Source: Alphaproteobacteria bacterium (GTDB lineage Bacteria > Pseudomonadota > Alphaproteobacteria > UBA6615). From it: 64,000 nt of DNA. The position numbers were made by a program, and so were the translations under genes. Shown in pieces: positions 43,776 to 52,891 of this stretch (its first letter is position 1; the number at the start of each line of letters is the position of its first letter). Under the pieces are notes generated by a model. The model was not told where the DNA came from. It did not search any database and saw nothing but the letters and a program-made list of their open reading frames with translations. The stretch is taken from NCBI GenBank assembly GCA_021774575.1, contig JAJFIX010000037.1, forward strand, positions 62,001 to 126,000. Direction: 5' to 3'.

Positions 43776-44510
43776 ATGACGCCACATCTCGAAGCCGACA
43801 AGGGCGCTTATGCCGATATTGTTCTACTGCCGGGCGACCCTCTGCGCGCCGAGTGGTTGGCCGACAATTTTCTTGAAGATGTGGGGTGTGTCAATCGGGT
43901 GCGCAATATGCTGGGCTTTACTGGCACCTATAAGGGGCGTCGGGTCTCAGTCCAGGCGACGGGAATGGGGCTGCCGTCTTCAGCAATCTATGCAACCGAG
44001 CTAATCAAGTTTTATGGGGTGACAACACTTATTCGCATTGGCACCTGCGGCGCGTTGGCTCCACAGGCAAATTTGCGCGACATCGTTCTTGCCGTAGCTG
44101 CATCGACGGATTCAAACATGAATAGGCAAACTTTTGGCGGGCTCGATTATGCGCCGGCGGCCGATTTTGGACTGCTGTGCGATGCGGCATTGAAGGCCGA
44201 AACCCGCGGCTTGGACGTTCATGCGGGAGGTATCTTGAGTTCAGATATATTCTACGCGCCGGATGGCTATTTTGATCCTTGGATTGACCATGGGACCTTG
44301 GCGGTCGAAATGGAGAGCAATATTTTATATACGCTGGCCGCCCGCAATGGGGTGCGTGCCTTGTCGGTCTTAACTGTTTCTGATCATATTGTGCGGGGCG
44401 ACAAACTCTCGTCTGCGGATCGCCAGACTGCCTTGGAAGATATGGCGCGGCTGGCGCTCGATGTCGCCGCCGATCAGCCTAATACGCCGCCGGTAAGCGT
44501 GACAGCATAG
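43776..44510 (+). CDS. deoD: purine-nucleoside phosphorylase DeoD-type
   Basis: 244 residues; AAGGA 7 bases before the ATG. Trimeric/hexameric DeoD marks: VLLPGDPLRAEWLA (phosphate), GTCGAL, AVEMESNILYTLA and catalytic Asp in TVSDHIVRG. Phosphorolysis of purine (deoxy)nucleosides in salvage. Stands alone; a short unconvincing inverted repeat at 44526-44539 follows. Confidence 0.95.
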   Translation: MTPHLEADKGAYADIVLLPGDPLRAEWLADNFLEDVGCVNRVRNMLGFTGTYKGRRVSVQATGMGLPSSAIYATELIKFYGVTTLIRIGTCGALAPQANLRDIVLAVAASTDSNMNRQTFGGLDYAPAADFGLLCDAALKAETRGLDVHAGGILSSDIFYAPDGYFDPWIDHGTLAVEMESNILYTLAARNGVRALSVLTVSDHIVRGDKLSSADRQTALEDMARLALDVAADQPNTPPVSVTA

Positions 44511-44665
44511 AAGTTTGAGACGGCAATTTGTCCACAAATATTTTGAACGAATCGTGCTACTGCGATCCAAGGGTGCTAGGGTCGGGCTCGGATCTTAGTA
44601 GAAAGTCTTAGTCCTTATGCAATTACCCGACTTTTTTCACATGTACCGGGAGGCGCGTATCGACG

Positions 44666-44923
44666 ATGTTAAAGAAAATTAGAGAGAATAATGCGTCGGC
44701 AGCGGTCGTCGCGGCGGCGCTGATAGCCTTTATGACGGTGACCATCACAGCGACGCCAAGTTTTGCCATGGAAGATAATGGCCGTGACCCTAATGGCCTC
44801 TATATTTTGGGCGTCAATCCAATGAATATTATTCTACTTCCGTTCAAGATTTTCGCTTTTGCGGCGACGGCTCGGGTTGCCGTGTTTTCCTCTCTCACGC
44901 GCCAGGGATATGAAGGTGAATAG
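44666..44923 (+). CDS. small secreted or membrane protein of unknown function
   Basis: 85 residues. GGGAGG lies 14 bases before the ATG, a long spacing. N-terminal signal-like helix (about 12-33, ending PSFA-ME) and a second hydrophobic stretch (about 53-76) around LPFKIFAFAATARVAVF. No recognised family. The 155 bases upstream show nothing clear. Converges on the CocE gene with 6 bases between stops. Confidence 0.55.
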   Translation: MLKKIRENNASAAVVAAALIAFMTVTITATPSFAMEDNGRDPNGLYILGVNPMNIILLPFKIFAFAATARVAVFSSLTRQGYEGE

Positions 44924-44929
44924 AGCGCA

Positions 44930-46708
44930 TTAGCGCGCTTTTGCCGGAATTACCGGTAGCAAGACCCACGCCTCGTTGGCGTTGCCGATATGTAATGTGG
45001 TGCGGCCGCCGAAGATTTCCGGCGGTCGGTCAACCGGGTCGTTATGCAGGAACGGTCCACAACCGGTTAGCTCGTTCTTAAAGTTGGAGAGCTTACCGCC
45101 GCTCACCCCAGGATAAACATAGTCAGATCCGCGCACCGTCAGTGCTAGCGTGTAGCCCGCCGGAATGACGATTGAGGTCGGCCAAATTTCAATATCAAGC
45201 TCAACCGGTGCCCCCTCGGGCGTCAGCGGCTGCTTTTCGTCATGACTGTGATAGGGCTGGTGAGGCTTTGACTTTGCCACATCGAGCTTGCGATGGGAGG
45301 CGCGCAGCCACCCTTGGGCAATTGGTGTATGGGGGTCGATAGCCCCCTGGAAAACCACTTCTTCACCCTCGGCATCGAAGACGCGCAAGATCAGAAACAT
45401 GTCAGCGTCTTGGGTTGAGGATGAAACGCAAAGCCGTGCTGCCGACGGTCCGGTAACTTCCATTTCTTGCGATAAAGGCGGCGTGCGAAAGGTCAGTCCA
45501 TCGCCCATTGCGTCATAGGAAATGGTATGGGTTGCGCCAGCCGTCGGGCTGGATGTGAGTTCCATCTCTGTCGGGTCGAGATAAAATTTGGTCCATTGGG
45601 TGCGCGGTATCGGCCAATCGTCCTCGGTCCGTGGTTCGAAGCGATCGACATGGCGAACCAAAAGGCGGACTTTCGGGTCATCGGGCCAATTCGCGTCGTC
45701 GCCTTTTAAATAGCGGGCAAAAAATGCTTTCTGAATTTCGACCCCGTAATCGGTGTAAAATTCAGTCCAATGCTCAATGCCGTGGATTTCAAGAAACCGA
45801 TCTTTGGCCGCGGCAAGCTCGTACCCTTCGAAATTGCCTCTAGGGTGAAGCCCTTGGCCACCCCAGTTTGCGGCAGAAAGCAGGGGTGTTTTCACATTTT
45901 CCCAAATTGATGAGCGGTCACGGTGATATTGATCGTCCATCGGGTGGCTGCGGATTTCACCGCCCAGGTCGCAGCGGTTGGCCAGCATTTCTGTTTCACT
46001 CAGTGTTTCGTCACCACAGACGAGACTGCCGTTGACGACGCTGCGCGGACCATTTTCACCCAATCCGTATTGGACCGTCTTTACCTGCATATCGTACCAG
46101 TTCTCCCAAAATGTTGAGAGAATGCCGCCGTGATGGGTCATGTCTCGGTAAAAATCCGCCGAGCCCTCCCAAATGCACATTGCCGCGAGGTGAGGCGGCT
46201 GCAGTGTGGCCACATGCCATTGGTTCATGCCGAAATAGGATATACCGTTGAGCCCGACCTTGCCATCACACCATTTTTGCTCGGCCGCCCATTCGATACA
46301 GTTATAAAAATCTTTGCTCTCGCGCGGGCTGAAATGATCGACAAATCCCGGTGACCGGCCACAGCCACGGCTATCGACCCGGACGCAAGCATATCCATCC
46401 GGCACCCATTTTTCCGGGTCGACGATTTCCCACGCCTGATATTTGTTGGTTGAACCGGCGGCGACGTCGGGATGTTCTTCGACCATTCGATTCCAAGCGC
46501 TCGGATAGCCCTCTTGAAAAGAAAGCCCCTTGGCATAGGGGCCATAGGTGAGAATTGCCGGGTATTTTTTGTCGTCGTCGGGGCGAAAAATATCACCGCG
46601 CAATACCAGCCCATCTTCCATTTCGATGGCCACGTCCCAGTCAATCCGCATTCCATCCCGAACTTCGCTATTGCGGACTTCGCTCTTACCGTCGGTCATA
46701 TTTGTCAA
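44930..46708 (-). CDS. CocE/NonD-family (X-Pro dipeptidyl peptidase-like) hydrolase
   Basis: 592 residues. Alpha/beta hydrolase with VLRGDIFRPDDDKKYPAIL at the start, CVRVDSRGCGRSPG and nucleophile Ser in GLNGISYFGMNQW (about residue 155); C-terminal jelly-roll with GWLRASHRKLD and a final VIPAGYTLALTVRG. No signal peptide. Family members hydrolyse cocaine-type esters, acyl-amino-acid esters or X-Pro peptides. Downstream by 5 bases of an isochorismatase-fold hydrolase gene; the two may treat one substrate. Confidence 0.9.
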   Translation of the reverse strand: MTNMTDGKSEVRNSEVRDGMRIDWDVAIEMEDGLVLRGDIFRPDDDKKYPAILTYGPYAKGLSFQEGYPSAWNRMVEEHPDVAAGSTNKYQAWEIVDPEKWVPDGYACVRVDSRGCGRSPGFVDHFSPRESKDFYNCIEWAAEQKWCDGKVGLNGISYFGMNQWHVATLQPPHLAAMCIWEGSADFYRDMTHHGGILSTFWENWYDMQVKTVQYGLGENGPRSVVNGSLVCGDETLSETEMLANRCDLGGEIRSHPMDDQYHRDRSSIWENVKTPLLSAANWGGQGLHPRGNFEGYELAAAKDRFLEIHGIEHWTEFYTDYGVEIQKAFFARYLKGDDANWPDDPKVRLLVRHVDRFEPRTEDDWPIPRTQWTKFYLDPTEMELTSSPTAGATHTISYDAMGDGLTFRTPPLSQEMEVTGPSAARLCVSSSTQDADMFLILRVFDAEGEEVVFQGAIDPHTPIAQGWLRASHRKLDVAKSKPHQPYHSHDEKQPLTPEGAPVELDIEIWPTSIVIPAGYTLALTVRGSDYVYPGVSGGKLSNFKNELTGCGPFLHNDPVDRPPEIFGGRTTLHIGNANEAWVLLPVIPAKAR

Positions 46709-46713
46709 AATCC

Positions 46714-47442
46714 CTAATCGTTCAATTTTCGGCCCGCTTCGAGCTTTTCCCTAAACTGTGCATTGTCGGCAACCCAACCGATGCAGCGGAATATATTTTG
46801 CAAGCCCAGCTCATGAAGATCTTCACCATACATGCTGGCCACGCAGTCAGAGAGGACAACGGTGCGAAAATCTTTATTGAAGGCGGTAAAGGCAGTATTG
46901 AGCACGCAGGTATTGGTGTTGATCCCCATCAGCGCAATGTTTTCGACATTCAGTGTGCGCAGTAATTGCTCCAAATCGGTGCCGAGAAAGCAGTCGAGGC
47001 GTTTTTTGTTGTTGATGACATAATCGCCGTCTTGATAGAGCGCCGGAATAATCTCGGTACCCGGACTGCCGACGATATTATGTTCATTGATCGTGCTGGC
47101 GCGACCGGGGCTTAGGCGGTTCTCAGCGTCCTTGATGCCTTGCATCGCCCGCCAGAAGGGATTGAGCATTGCCTCGCTGCCGAGGCCCGGTATTTGGCGC
47201 CAGATCAACACGACATGGATGATTGCGACACCAAGAGCGCGGGCATGATCGAGGTTTTCCGTCGCCGCCGCAATCACCCGCGCCGCATCCTCGGCCTTGG
47301 CAGGCTGGGTGGCGATCTCGGGGTCAAGATGGCCCCGATGCATGTCGACGGTGACAATAGCTGTCGCGCGTGGACGAAGCTCCAACTCCGACAGCATGGT
47401 GGCACGATAATCCTCGCGGTCGACAAGAGTAACTGCGGTCAT
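46714..47442 (-). CDS. isochorismatase-family cysteine hydrolase
   Basis: 242 residues. Catalytic triad Asp (TVDMHRGHLD, about residue 33), Lys (NKKRLDCF) and Cys in GINTNTCVLNTAF. The Cys triad marks amidohydrolases such as N-carbamoylsarcosine amidase or nicotinamidase-type rather than true isochorismatase. Upstream partner of the CocE gene. Confidence 0.88.
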   Translation of the reverse strand: MTAVTLVDREDYRATMLSELELRPRATAIVTVDMHRGHLDPEIATQPAKAEDAARVIAAATENLDHARALGVAIIHVVLIWRQIPGLGSEAMLNPFWRAMQGIKDAENRLSPGRASTINEHNIVGSPGTEIIPALYQDGDYVINNKKRLDCFLGTDLEQLLRTLNVENIALMGINTNTCVLNTAFTAFNKDFRTVVLSDCVASMYGEDLHELGLQNIFRCIGWVADNAQFREKLEAGRKLND

Positions 47443-47484
47443 TTTTGATCCAAATTGGTTTCTTGTTGGTTTAAACGGGCTCGC

Positions 47485-48240
47485 CTAGCGTCTGCCGGAG
47501 CGCTCATAAATCGGCATCACTTCCGGCAAGACGGCGGAGATCTCTCGGGCGCGACGGCCTGGGTTGGGGTGGGTGGACAAGAACTCAAGTGTACCGCCGC
47601 CTTCAGCCTCCATATTCTCCCAAACCTGGACGGCGGCGCGGGGATCATATCCGGCTCGGGCCATCAGATCCAGGCCGATACGGTCGGCTTCCGACTCTTG
47701 GTTGCGACCGAACGGCAAAATAATGCCGAGGGTGGCGGCGGTGGCAAGAAGTTGTGCCGTTCCGTCACTGGCGCCCGAAGCCTGGGTGACCGCTTGCAAT
47801 CCAGTGCCGAGCATAACTTGGCGAGACACGCTCTCGGCGCTATGGCGGGCAATGACATGGCCGACTTCGTGGCCGAGCACCGCAGCGAGCTGGGCATCCG
47901 TCGTGGCGACCTTAAACAGGCCTGTGTGGACGCCGATAAAGCCGCCGGGCAGGGCAAACGCATTCGGGGTATCGTCTTCAAAGAGTTTGAATTGCCAATC
48001 GAGCCCGGCTAGGGAACTCACCGATGCGACGTCGCCGCCAACCCGTTCAACCAGGGCTCTTAGTCGCCGGTCACGGCTTTCGGGCAGGTCTGCCGAGATC
48101 TGTTTAAAGGCGTCGGCGCCCATTTGTGCGGCTTCGCCATCGCTCAAAAGGATAAGCTGGTTGCGGCCGGTCACTGGCGCTGATTGGCAGGCGGCCAACA
48201 GTGCAATGAGGGCGACGGATGCTAAGGTTTTGATTTTCAT
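47485..48240 (-). CDS. M48-family metalloprotease lipoprotein
   Basis: 251 residues from ATG 48240, chosen since it opens a lipoprotein signal with lipobox LAAC (Cys18). Zinc motif HEVGH (124-128) and third-ligand motif ESEAD (182-186). LoiP/YggG-like: an envelope Zn protease of misfolded proteins. Small size with Gly-rich middle. Divergent from the 48423 gene. Confidence 0.9.
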   Translation of the reverse strand: MKIKTLASVALIALLAACQSAPVTGRNQLILLSDGEAAQMGADAFKQISADLPESRDRRLRALVERVGGDVASVSSLAGLDWQFKLFEDDTPNAFALPGGFIGVHTGLFKVATTDAQLAAVLGHEVGHVIARHSAESVSRQVMLGTGLQAVTQASGASDGTAQLLATAATLGIILPFGRNQESEADRIGLDLMARAGYDPRAAVQVWENMEAEGGGTLEFLSTHPNPGRRAREISAVLPEVMPIYERSGRR

Positions 48241-48422
48241 CGAAAAAGCTCCATAATCGGCAAATAACACTGTTGCATGGGGGCCGTACTGCAACCATCC
48301 CATAATTGCCTTATTTCCAGCAAGGGGTTGCCGCATTTGCCTCCTACATTATTCTACAGATACTATTGGTATCGGGGGAAATTCGGTACCTGGGGCGAAC
48401 AAGTGACGAAAGGATGTGGAAC

Positions 48423-48944
48423 ATGACTAAATTCAACACGACCCACCTCAACTTTGTTGTCGCGGCCGTTGCGTCTGTTCTCATTCTTGGCTCGACGACC
48501 ATGATGAGCAGTGCTGCTGCGGCTGAACCGACGCTGGATGGTGCGGAGAAATATTTGACCGACCTGGAAGAGGCACGGGTGGCCGTGCTCGGGGCAGAGG
48601 ACGCTGATATCCGACTGACCGGGTCTGCTATTTGCACATCTGACGGCGGCAGCGGCTGTAAAATTTTGTCGGTCGTTGATAGCGCCATGGCCGACGCCGT
48701 CGATGCGGCGGGGTCCCAGGGCTCGGGTTTGGAGATTGATCAACGGATCGAGAGCATGGAATTGCCGCGCAATATTCGCTCGGGCTTGGAAGCTGCGGTC
48801 AATGAAGACCTCACCGGTGAAGCCTCGGGCGCCAATTCCGTAACCCTATCAATTGAAGACGAAACAGATTTTGTCGCTGTGATGGCAATGCTGGATTTTG
48901 CCATCGAATCGGCAAAAGCCAATGTCGACCGGCTCGCCAATTAG
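48423..48944 (+). CDS. secreted protein of unknown function
   Basis: 173 residues from ATG 48423, with AAAGGA about 9 bases upstream. Signal peptide about 1-34. Mature part is acidic and helical with one disulfide-capable pair in ICTSDGGSGCK. No recognised family. Followed by a good terminator. Confidence 0.6.
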   Translation: MTKFNTTHLNFVVAAVASVLILGSTTMMSSAAAAEPTLDGAEKYLTDLEEARVAVLGAEDADIRLTGSAICTSDGGSGCKILSVVDSAMADAVDAAGSQGSGLEIDQRIESMELPRNIRSGLEAAVNEDLTGEASGANSVTLSIEDETDFVAVMAMLDFAIESAKANVDRLAN

Positions 48945-49001
48945 GCGCGCTTGAAAGAAGGGTCTAGGTCTCTCTTTGATGAGCATAGGACCCCCCACGT
49001 G

Positions 49002-49033
49002 ACGCCCGTCGTTCTTCGGCGGGCGTTCTTTTT
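49002..49033 (+). terminator. rho-independent terminator
   Basis: 10-bp stem with one G-T pair (49002-49011 with 49017-49026, TTCTT loop) followed by TCTTTTT. Confidence 0.85.
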
Positions 49034-49135
49034 CATGAAAAACTCAATAATTGGAAATGGGATGTGGTAGCGTGCGCGCTCTTCAGCTGGGCCGTGGCTT
49101 AGCTGTGAAAACCATTCGAATGAGGAAAATACAAA

Positions 49136-50320
49136 ATGCCTATCCTGGAGCGGGAAGAACAGGACGCGATACTCGACACCGTACGCAGATACTGCGAGGA
49201 ACATGTGACACCGGTTAATGCGGCGCTTGATCAGCAAGTTGATCCGGCCGACAGTTTTTCCTGGGAAATGGTAGAAGCCGCCGACGCGGCCGGCATCCGG
49301 ACACTGACCCTGCCGGAGGAATTTGGCGGCATCGAAGCCGACCATTTGACCACGGCAATGGTGGTTGAAGAGCTGGCACGGGCCGATATGGGGGTTTCGG
49401 TGTTTCTTGCCCAAACGATGAAAATCGGCCGCACGATGTATGAAGCGTGCAATGAGGACCAGCGGTCGCGCTATTTAAAAGAATATGTCGACAATCCGCG
49501 CGGTTTGCTCGCCATCGCCATCACCGAGCCCGACAACGCGTCGAACTATATTATCCCCTATAACGATCCCAGCGCCCCTTATCGCACCCAAGCAACGAAA
49601 GTCGATGGCGGCTGGAAGATTAATGGGATGAAACATTTCATTTCCAATGGCCCGCGCTCCAGCCACTATATGCTGTTTGCCCAAACCGAAAAGGGCAAGA
49701 GCCTGGTCGACGGGGCGACTTGTTTTCTCATCAAGGCGGGGACCGAAGGGTTCACCTTGGGCCAGACCCACAATAAAATGGGCGAACGGCTGACCAATAA
49801 TGCCGAGCTGATCTTTCAAGACTGTTTTGTTCCCGACGCGGATGTGTTGGGCGAGGTCGGCGGCGGCGCGGCATTGATGGCGCAGTTTTTTCCGGCGAGT
49901 AATGCCTATGCCGGTGCCAGCGTACTCGGGGTGGCGGTTGCGGCCTATGAAAAGGCCGTTGAGTGGTGCCGCATCCGTGTCCAAGGCGGCAAGCCATTGA
50001 TCGAACATGATGGCATTGCCCATGATTTGTCGGAAATGCATATGCAAATCGAAGTGGCCCGCGCCTATATCCACAAGGCCTGCTGGACCGCGGATCGCCG
50101 GGACGAACTTGGATGGGATCCGACCCTGGGCGCTTATCCAAAAGTATTTGCCAGTCAAATCGCTTGGAAGATTGTCTATAAATGTTTGGAGCTGCATGGC
50201 GGTACCGGCTATATGCGCGAATCCGGCGTTGAAAAACTGGTCCGGGACGCCGCTGCATTCAGCCATTCCGACGGTGTGAACCGCTCGTTGCTGCTCAAAG
50301 GCGCAAAATATCTGTACTAG
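49136..50320 (+). CDS. acyl-CoA dehydrogenase
   Basis: 394 residues; GAGGA before the ATG. FAD-dependent ACAD fold: LTLPEEFGGIEAD, AIAITEPDNASN, INGMKHFISNG, KMGERLTNNAE and LHGGTGYMRESGVEKLVRDA, with Glu of RESGVEK in the place of the MCAD catalytic base. Chain length not predictable. Followed 15 bases later by an SDR gene, likely co-transcribed. Confidence 0.92.
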   Translation: MPILEREEQDAILDTVRRYCEEHVTPVNAALDQQVDPADSFSWEMVEAADAAGIRTLTLPEEFGGIEADHLTTAMVVEELARADMGVSVFLAQTMKIGRTMYEACNEDQRSRYLKEYVDNPRGLLAIAITEPDNASNYIIPYNDPSAPYRTQATKVDGGWKINGMKHFISNGPRSSHYMLFAQTEKGKSLVDGATCFLIKAGTEGFTLGQTHNKMGERLTNNAELIFQDCFVPDADVLGEVGGGAALMAQFFPASNAYAGASVLGVAVAAYEKAVEWCRIRVQGGKPLIEHDGIAHDLSEMHMQIEVARAYIHKACWTADRRDELGWDPTLGAYPKVFASQIAWKIVYKCLELHGGTGYMRESGVEKLVRDAAAFSHSDGVNRSLLLKGAKYLY

Positions 50321-50335
50321 GGTAGAGCGAGTGGA

Positions 50336-51043
50336 ATGAGCCCGTCGCCCAAAGTTGCACTGATTTCCGGTGGTAATCGCGGGCTCGGCCTGGAAACCGG
50401 CCGCCAGCTCGCAACCTTGGGCGGGTACACTGTAATTTTAGGCAGTCGCGACCAGGCCTTGGGCGACGCAGCATGCGCACGTCTGGCCCAGGCGGGCCTC
50501 ACCGCTGAGACCCTCCAGCTCGACGTCACTGACCCGGCGATGGTGCAGGCGGCAATCGGTGAAATCCTGCATCGCCATGGGGCCTTGCATGTCTTGGTCA
50601 ATAATGCGGGCATCCGGCTTGAGATGGGTAGTTTGCTCGACACGGACCCGGCATTAATGCGCGAAATGTTCGAGGTTAATGTCGTCGCCCAGCTCCGCCT
50701 GGCGCAGCTCGCCGTTCCCCATATGCAGCGCGCCGGTTATGGCCGTATCGTCAATGTCTCCTCGCTGCTCGGCCAGATGTCGACCATGGGGGCGGGGCAG
50801 GGGGCCTACAAAGTATCCAAGGCATCCCTAAATGCCGTCACCGCAGCCCTTGCCGCCGAACTTGGGCTCAGCCCCATCAAGGTCAACTCGGCCTCGCCAG
50901 GATGGACCCGTACCGATATGGGCGGTGCATCGGCGACCCGTTCGGTAACCCAAGGCGCCGACACAATAAGCTGGCTTGCCACACTGCCCGATGACGGCCC
51001 GACAGGCGGGTTTTATCACGATCGTAAATTGGTCGTTTGGTAG
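50336..51043 (+). CDS. SDR-family carbonyl reductase-like oxidoreductase
   Basis: 235 residues. SGGNRGLG (about 11-18), a GSRDQ segment after the second strand suggesting NADP, NNAGI, catalytic Ser and YKVSK. PGWTRTDMGG matches carbonyl-reductase-type SDRs. Second gene after the acyl-CoA dehydrogenase. Confidence 0.88.
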   Translation: MSPSPKVALISGGNRGLGLETGRQLATLGGYTVILGSRDQALGDAACARLAQAGLTAETLQLDVTDPAMVQAAIGEILHRHGALHVLVNNAGIRLEMGSLLDTDPALMREMFEVNVVAQLRLAQLAVPHMQRAGYGRIVNVSSLLGQMSTMGAGQGAYKVSKASLNAVTAALAAELGLSPIKVNSASPGWTRTDMGGASATRSVTQGADTISWLATLPDDGPTGGFYHDRKLVVW

Positions 51044-51062
51044 CGGATCGGATGGTTGCCGA

Positions 51063-51647
51063 TTAGTACCGATTACGTAGGATGGATCTTAGTTTTCGGA
51101 ATTTGGGAATGGACCACATGATCGAGCCGGTAATGCCGAAAACCGCCAGGACCATGCCGACGATGTCCGAGATCCATGTCCCCAATGCTCCACCCAGCCA
51201 GCCGGTAGTATGCAGGTCTTTGAAAATTCCACCCAAATAATATTTGGTGTGAAGCAACTGCCCGTCGGGTGAAAAAGTGCGGCGTGTGTAGCGGGTTTTT
51301 AAATAATAGTGACCGGTCGGGATTGATAGGATCGTTAATCCCCCCTCTTTCTCGACCATTATACTGGGCCTACCATGGTAATCTTCTTCCCAGACGCCGG
51401 TTATTGACCCGCTTTTCCACGCCTCGTCGGCCAGGGACCTTGCCCGGTCTTGCGTGCCTTCCACGGCGTTGGGGCTTTTGTCAAATTGGCTTTCCGAAAA
51501 TTCGGATTGGCCAATGACAGAAAGTATTGGCCTTGAATGGTTCAGATATACGCCGGTCAGCCCAATGATGATGACCCAGGGAAAAACAAAGATCCCGAGC
51601 CAGGAATGTATGGATCGGCATGTTTTCATGACGCCAGGTTTTGCCAC
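51063..51647 (-). CDS. PepSY-associated transmembrane protein
   Basis: 194 residues, GTG start at 51647 with AGGAG 9 bases upstream. N-terminal helix SWLGIFVFPWVIIIGLTGVYLNH, periplasmic loop, then a C-terminal helix DIVGMVLAVFGITGSIMWS with His residues (H14-type HSW, HTTGW) as in PepSY_TM proteins linked to iron or haem reduction at the membrane. Function not certain. Convergent with the SDR gene. Confidence 0.82.
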   Translation of the reverse strand: MAKPGVMKTCRSIHSWLGIFVFPWVIIIGLTGVYLNHSRPILSVIGQSEFSESQFDKSPNAVEGTQDRARSLADEAWKSGSITGVWEEDYHGRPSIMVEKEGGLTILSIPTGHYYLKTRYTRRTFSPDGQLLHTKYYLGGIFKDLHTTGWLGGALGTWISDIVGMVLAVFGITGSIMWSIPKFRKLRSILRNRY

Positions 51648-51709
51648 CGATTTATACTCCTACTTTCCGAGGGGAGATCAAAACGCCACGTACTTGTAAG
51701 GGGTGGTAT

Positions 51710-51769
51710 ATGAAAATTAGAATAATGCATGTTCGCTGTCCTTGGGACATTCATTTGGAGAAGGTCTGA
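51710..51769 (+). CDS. possible 19-residue leader peptide
   Basis: ATG 51710 with AAGGGG nearby upstream, 19 codons, and TGA at 51767-51769 directly abutting the ATG of the enolase gene. Contains a single Cys and a Trp; no run of one amino acid that would mark a classic attenuator. Could couple translation to the next gene; could also be chance. Confidence 0.35.
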   Translation: MKIRIMHVRCPWDIHLEKV

Positions 51770-52885
51770 ATGGCCGCACTAGAGATGATAAAGATAGACG
51801 CGGTTGAGCCGCGCGTCGTTGCCGTGCCCCTTAAGCGGCCATTTCATATGTCGGGTGAGATTGTTACGGCGGCGCACAACCTTGTCGTCAAGATTACCGA
51901 TAGCGACGGTGTCGTTGGCTGGGGGGAGGCCGCCTCGGCGCCGATGATGACTGGCGAGACCGCGCCGGCGCTCCTCGCCGCCGCCAAATTTATGATACCC
52001 GGGCTGATAGGTGCAGAAATCGGTCTTGGCGACCTAACGCAAAAAACCGACGCTCTCATCTATCATAACCATGGAGCCAAAGCGGCTCTTCGGATTGCGG
52101 TCATGGACTTGCTGGGGCGTAAACAGGGGCGTCCGGTCTTTGATTTACTTGGTGGGCGGCGGCGCGATCGAGCTGGCGCGCTAATTTTGCTGGCAAGTGG
52201 TGGTGAGGATGAGCGTGGGCAAGTAAGGCGATTGGTTGACGACGGTGTCTTGGCGCTCAAGATAAAGGTCGGTTCGGCGACCGTTGATCAGGACCTCGAA
52301 CGCGCCCTAATGGTACGCCAGGCAGCGGGGCCGGATATCCGAATTTCGGCTGACGCTAATATGGCCTTCGATCGCGCACAGGGAATACAATTTATGCAAG
52401 GGGCCGATAGCGCCGGATTGGATTTCGTTGAACAGCCGGTGGCTGGTGACGACATCGCGGCGATGCGAGCTTGCGCCGATGCATCACCAGTTCCCCTCTG
52501 CGTCGATGAAGGATTGCATGGCCTGGCCGATATCGAGCGTCATCATGCATCGGGTGCCGCCCACGGCGGAAATTTGAAGTTGATCAAGCTTGGCGGGTTG
52601 ACCCAAGCCGTGACAGCGGCTCAGCTGCTTGATGATTTGGGGATGAAGATCAATATTGCGGGTAAGGTTGCCGAGACCAGTCTGGCCAGTGCGGCGGCGC
52701 TGCATCTTTCCGCCGCAGTGCCAAGCCTGGATTGGGACCTCAGTCTCACTAACCAATATCTTGCCGAAGATATTGTCGGCAATCCATTGGTCCTGGAGGA
52801 CGGTCATTTCAAGCTATCGGATCGGCCCGGATTAGGGGTGGATGTTGACCTAGTAAAGCTCGACCAATTTAGCGTGCTGACGTAA
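51770..52885 (+). CDS. enolase-superfamily enzyme, MLE subgroup
   Basis: 371 residues; GGAGAAGG before ATG. N-terminal capping domain; barrel with KxK (LKIKVG), metal ligands Asp in SADANMAF, Glu in VEQPV and Asp in CVDEGLH, and second Lys in LKLIKLGG. The KxK plus final Lys is the muconate-lactonizing-enzyme subgroup, which includes cycloisomerases, o-succinylbenzoate synthase and dipeptide epimerases. Substrate not resolvable. Convergent with a xanthine-dehydrogenase-type gene. Confidence 0.9.
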   Translation: MAALEMIKIDAVEPRVVAVPLKRPFHMSGEIVTAAHNLVVKITDSDGVVGWGEAASAPMMTGETAPALLAAAKFMIPGLIGAEIGLGDLTQKTDALIYHNHGAKAALRIAVMDLLGRKQGRPVFDLLGGRRRDRAGALILLASGGEDERGQVRRLVDDGVLALKIKVGSATVDQDLERALMVRQAAGPDIRISADANMAFDRAQGIQFMQGADSAGLDFVEQPVAGDDIAAMRACADASPVPLCVDEGLHGLADIERHHASGAAHGGNLKLIKLGGLTQAVTAAQLLDDLGMKINIAGKVAETSLASAAALHLSAAVPSLDWDLSLTNQYLAEDIVGNPLVLEDGHFKLSDRPGLGVDVDLVKLDQFSVLT

Positions 52886-52891
52886 TTCCGA

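Noticed and set aside
44526-44539. Short inverted repeat ATTTGT-CC-ACAAAT after deoD as a terminator
   Set aside because: Only 6 bp, AT-rich and without a proper T run; not convincing.
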